A DNA stretch of 64,000 bases, from assembly GCA_948567375.1 (NCBI GenBank), contig OX419756.1, positions 30,420,552 through 30,484,551 of the forward strand. The letters are read 5' to 3'. Made by a program: the position numbers and the translations under genes. This DNA comes from Lunularia cruciata (lineage: Eukaryota > Streptophyta > Marchantiopsida > Lunulariales > Lunulariaceae). The notes below the pieces were generated by a model. It saw only the letters and a program-made list of their open reading frames with translations, did not search any database and had not been told where the DNA came from. Numbering within the stretch: position 1 is the stretch's first letter; each line of letters opens with the position of its first letter. This document shows positions 63,546-64,000 of the stretch, one piece after another.

Positions 63546-64000
63546 TGAGAGGCTAGTAAGTGTATTGTACTTGGAGAACGATAGGTGAGAGAAATTAGAG
63601 AGTTTAGGGATTCCATTGGTGCAATAAGAGTCACCAATTGCATTTTTTTAACCTAAAATTGTAATTTTGGAGGTCAAGATCATAGTTTTTGCCCAAAATT
63701 TTATGCACCAATGTCATAGAATTGTCTTGTGAAAAAGCATCAAATTTGGTAAACATCCAATTTTGTGATATTTAGAGATTTTTTTGCCATCATTTTTGAG
63801 GCCAAATGACTTTAGGTGCTATAGTGCATCTTTGGTGAGAACAAAGGCATTTTATTGATATGGAAGGTCAATTAGAGTTGTCATGAATTTTCCAGCTGTA
63901 GTACTAAGGAATGTCACTTTCAAGAAATACTGTTTTTTTCACTCTATGAATCAAGCTATGTGTTTCCCATTGATTTAAGAATTACTTGTTTGGTCCATAT
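63546..64000 (+). other. Leader of the right-edge element
   Basis: Sequence after the primer site; no frame reaches a recognisable gag before the window ends. Confidence 0.4.

Noticed and set aside
1-64000. Host protein-coding gene, rRNA or miRNA locus
   Set aside because: Every frame with recognisable content belongs to a retroelement; the remaining spacers show no conserved blocks, splice-consistent exons or RNA-gene signatures that I could support.

Overview
The window is plant nuclear DNA. I infer a conifer or another gymnosperm with a large genome, because it is wall-to-wall old, decayed, nested LTR-type retroelements of plant lineages (chromovirus, Athila/Tat-like and other Ty3/gypsy, Tork/TNT1-like Ty1/copia). 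I found no convincing host gene, rRNA, functional tRNA or CRISPR array. Nearly every reading frame is broken by stops and frameshifts. The names below (ME-A, ME-B, LU-1 to LU-7, G1 to G4, T, S1) are mine.

The standout is a Ty3/gypsy-like family present twice. ME-A (24,522-34,493, +) encodes, in order, gag with two zinc knuckles, an aspartic protease, a C5-cytosine DNA methyltransferase of DNMT3/DRM type, reverse transcriptase, RNase H, a DDE integrase and a C-terminal PHD finger. Its ends are not ordinary LTRs. They form A1-internal-B1-A2-B2, with A about 449 bp and B about 106 bp, which is the split direct repeat layout known from tyrosine-recombinase elements. Here it occurs with a DDE integrase and a 4-bp target duplication (ACTC). 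ME-B (21,709-48,351, -) is a second copy with the same layout, target duplication AAAT and the same added domains. ME-A is inserted inside the RNase H region of ME-B. ME-B is also split by LU-4, LU-5 and, inside B1, by the solo LTR S1.

The second notable family is LU: about 3.7-kb TG...CA units with 5-bp target duplications. LU-2 is followed by a tRNA-Asp-type primer binding site, so these units are giant LTRs, mostly solo. Each carries the remains of one conserved reading frame of about 700-800 codons (a globular N-terminal domain, an acidic linker, then coiled coil), placed upstream of a conserved TATTTAAA box, i.e. inside U3. LU-7 is a divergent relative.

Layout: 1-7,113 (-), gag, leader and 5' LTR (LU-2) of element D, with solo LTR LU-1 in the leader. 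7,114-14,673 (-), chromovirus-type element G1, split by D, by LU-3 and by a small insertion. 15,350-17,017 (+), integrase, chromodomain and LTR of a G1 relative (G3). 17,018-21,250 (+), decayed gypsy element G2. 21,709-48,351, ME-B with everything nested in it. 48,801-53,692 (-), copia element T. 53,770-59,740 (+), gypsy element G4 split by LU-6. 59,742-62,215 (+), LU-7. 63,310-64,000 (+), start of another element with a 221-bp LTR.

All calls come from reading translations, motifs and repeat junctions by eye; no database search was run.
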